DNA of 64,000 nt from Mimachlamys varia (taxonomy: Eukaryota; Mollusca; Bivalvia; Pectinida; Pectinidae), in the NCBI GenBank assembly GCA_947623455.1, contig OX392528.1, forward strand, positions 51,230,322 to 51,294,321, in the 5' to 3' direction. The position numbers were made by a program, and so were the translations under genes. The notes beneath the pieces are model-generated. The model was not told the origin of the DNA. It did not search any database and worked only from the letters and a program-made list of their open reading frames with translations. Positions 62,699 to 64,000 of the stretch are shown here, piece after piece (positions within the stretch are counted from its first letter, which is position 1; the number at the start of each line of letters is the position of its first letter).

Positions 62699-63055
62699 AG
62701 GCCCAATATACATAACTTCAGGAATTTTTTCGTGATTCTGAAAAATTCGGAGAAAAAATCCAGTTAATAACCATGCAAAAATAAGCCTAATACGAAGTAA
62801 ATCCGAGCGGTAACTAACAAGAAACGCTTGACAGAAAAGTCCAAAGAATTGAAAATAATTCAGGTGGGGCCCACTTCAACAACAAGCCGAAGGTAGAAGA
62901 CTGTTCAAAATGGACGCTGTTGTACCGGTAACCGCTTAAGAATTTATCTTGAATATTTCTGATATCAGATAATCTTAACTAAATCAATAAATATAAAACA
63001 TTATTAGGCTTGATTTTCACTTCAGGTTTTGTCGAAAGTTACGTATATTGGGCCT
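62699..63055 (-). mobile_element. Second TTAA-flanked MITE, same orientation as the previous one
   Basis: A 357-bp element, ends AGGCCCAATATACATAACTT and TTACGTATATTGGGCCT, flanked by TTAA at 62695-62698 and 63056-63059. It follows the previous copy after about 20 bp. Confidence 0.8.
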
Positions 63056-63169
63056 TTAAAACAAAACACTGGTCGTCACAGCTGTAATAATTATAGGTCA
63101 TCATGATCAATGTTCACCTTAACATATCATAAGATAACATTAACATATGGCCTTCAAAGGTGAACAAGT

Positions 63170-63990
63170 GACAAAATGTACTGAAGGCCTTCATATATCA
63201 ACTCATTCACCCCTGAAATGAAATTAAACCTGTTCCAATCTTTCAATTAGAAGAGTTCAAATGCATCTTCAGGCGTACATGTATATGTAAATGTGTTTAA
63301 TAAAAAGCTCCCCCCTAAATAAAATGATAAATCAATCCATATGCTGAACTTGTAGACTCTCTTCGATCATCCTAAAGGTACATATCTAGACCAGTCTACT
63401 TTCTGACCCCAGCTGATAGTACAGAGGCACAAAACTATCTCATACTGCAGGCCAGACTATGTCATATCACCAATGATGATAATGGGGCATCCTTAATTTT
63501 CTATTAGTCAGCCTGGCCAAATTGGGTCTTGTACTGGTCTATAGTGTTTTCCAAATGGCAATAGCAGTCATATAATAGTCTAAATAATAATAGCTATGTA
63601 CATTAACAATTTGTTTATGGTTTACAAAAACCAACTTTAAAATTCATAGATGACCAAGTTTTATTCTCGCTGTTTCAAATACATAATGGACAGTGAGTTG
63701 TTTTGACCAATTTGAATTTCCAACTTTTTTTATCGATTGCATCATTTATCATGCTTATCAGCTATCCCTGTATGTCTCATTTTATAGTACAGCATTGAGA
63801 ACCCCAGTGACAAAATGTAGGCCATTATTTTAACCCATTCACCCCTGAAATTTGAAATTACCTGTTCGCACCATTGAATTGGAAGAGTTCAAATGCATTT
63901 TCGGGGGTACAAGTGTAAAAAAAGCTCATCCGGGGATCCCTAAATGATAAATCAATCCACATACTGACACAAACTGAACTTGTGTGCTCT
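63170..63990. repeat. Two diverged direct copies of a dispersed repeat
   Basis: About 63170-63360 and 63805-63990 share CATTCACCCCTGAAAT, AGAAGAGTTCAAATGCAT / GGAAGAGTTCAAATGCAT, AAATGATAAATCAATCCA and TGAACTTGT. No exon of BPNT1 was recognised here, so its first exon is presumed to lie further right. Confidence 0.55.
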
Positions 63991-64000
63991 CATCTTAAAG

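Overview
The window is animal nuclear DNA, AT-rich and with interrupted genes. It is probably from a lophotrochozoan, and a bivalve mollusc is my best guess. The support is a BPNT1-type nucleotidase gene with six phase-compatible exons, a dense load of short non-autonomous DNA transposons, and dispersed repeats of a style I associate with bivalve genomes. No bacterial, viral or CRISPR features were seen. Most small open frames in the window are chance frames or introns.

Left three quarters (1-48904): a tandem array of five long units in the same orientation. I call them U1 (1-10902), U2 (10903-19794), U3 (19795-30696), U4 (30697-39589) and U5 (39590-48904). They form a higher-order repeat: U1 and U2 together recur almost base for base as U3 and U4, at an offset of 19794-19795 bp, followed by a distinct fifth unit. 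U1 and U3 (type A) carry a transposon-like insertion of about 2.2 kb that the other units lack. Each unit carries two plus-strand exons (120 nt and 214 nt) that join in phase. They encode a TRAF-type zinc finger followed by a basic Ser/Arg-rich tail and a stop codon. Among the unit types five of six exonic substitutions are silent, so these look like real coding exons. I could not find the 5' exons. Unit junctions lie in a short TTAA-flanked transposon (MITE), and the array ends exactly at the end of one such copy.

Right quarter (48905-64000): single-copy sequence holding the minus-strand gene for 3'(2'),5'-bisphosphate nucleotidase (BPNT1). The stop is at 51191 and the most upstream exon seen ends at 61217. 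The N-terminal exon lies beyond the right edge. The protein keeps the metal-site motifs of the Li+-sensitive phosphatase family and ends in an unusual Glu/Gln-rich extension of about 68 residues. A further 99-nt frame-neutral exon-like segment (60373-60471) may be a cassette exon.

BPNT1 introns are filled with mobile DNA: pogo-like TA-flanked MITEs, foldback elements, a 5'-truncated LINE tail, SINE-like pieces, a 31-bp minisatellite that abuts a splice donor, an AT-rich minisatellite, and two TTAA MITEs in the orientation opposite to those of the array. The array and BPNT1 show no evident functional link. What they share is the same MITE family.
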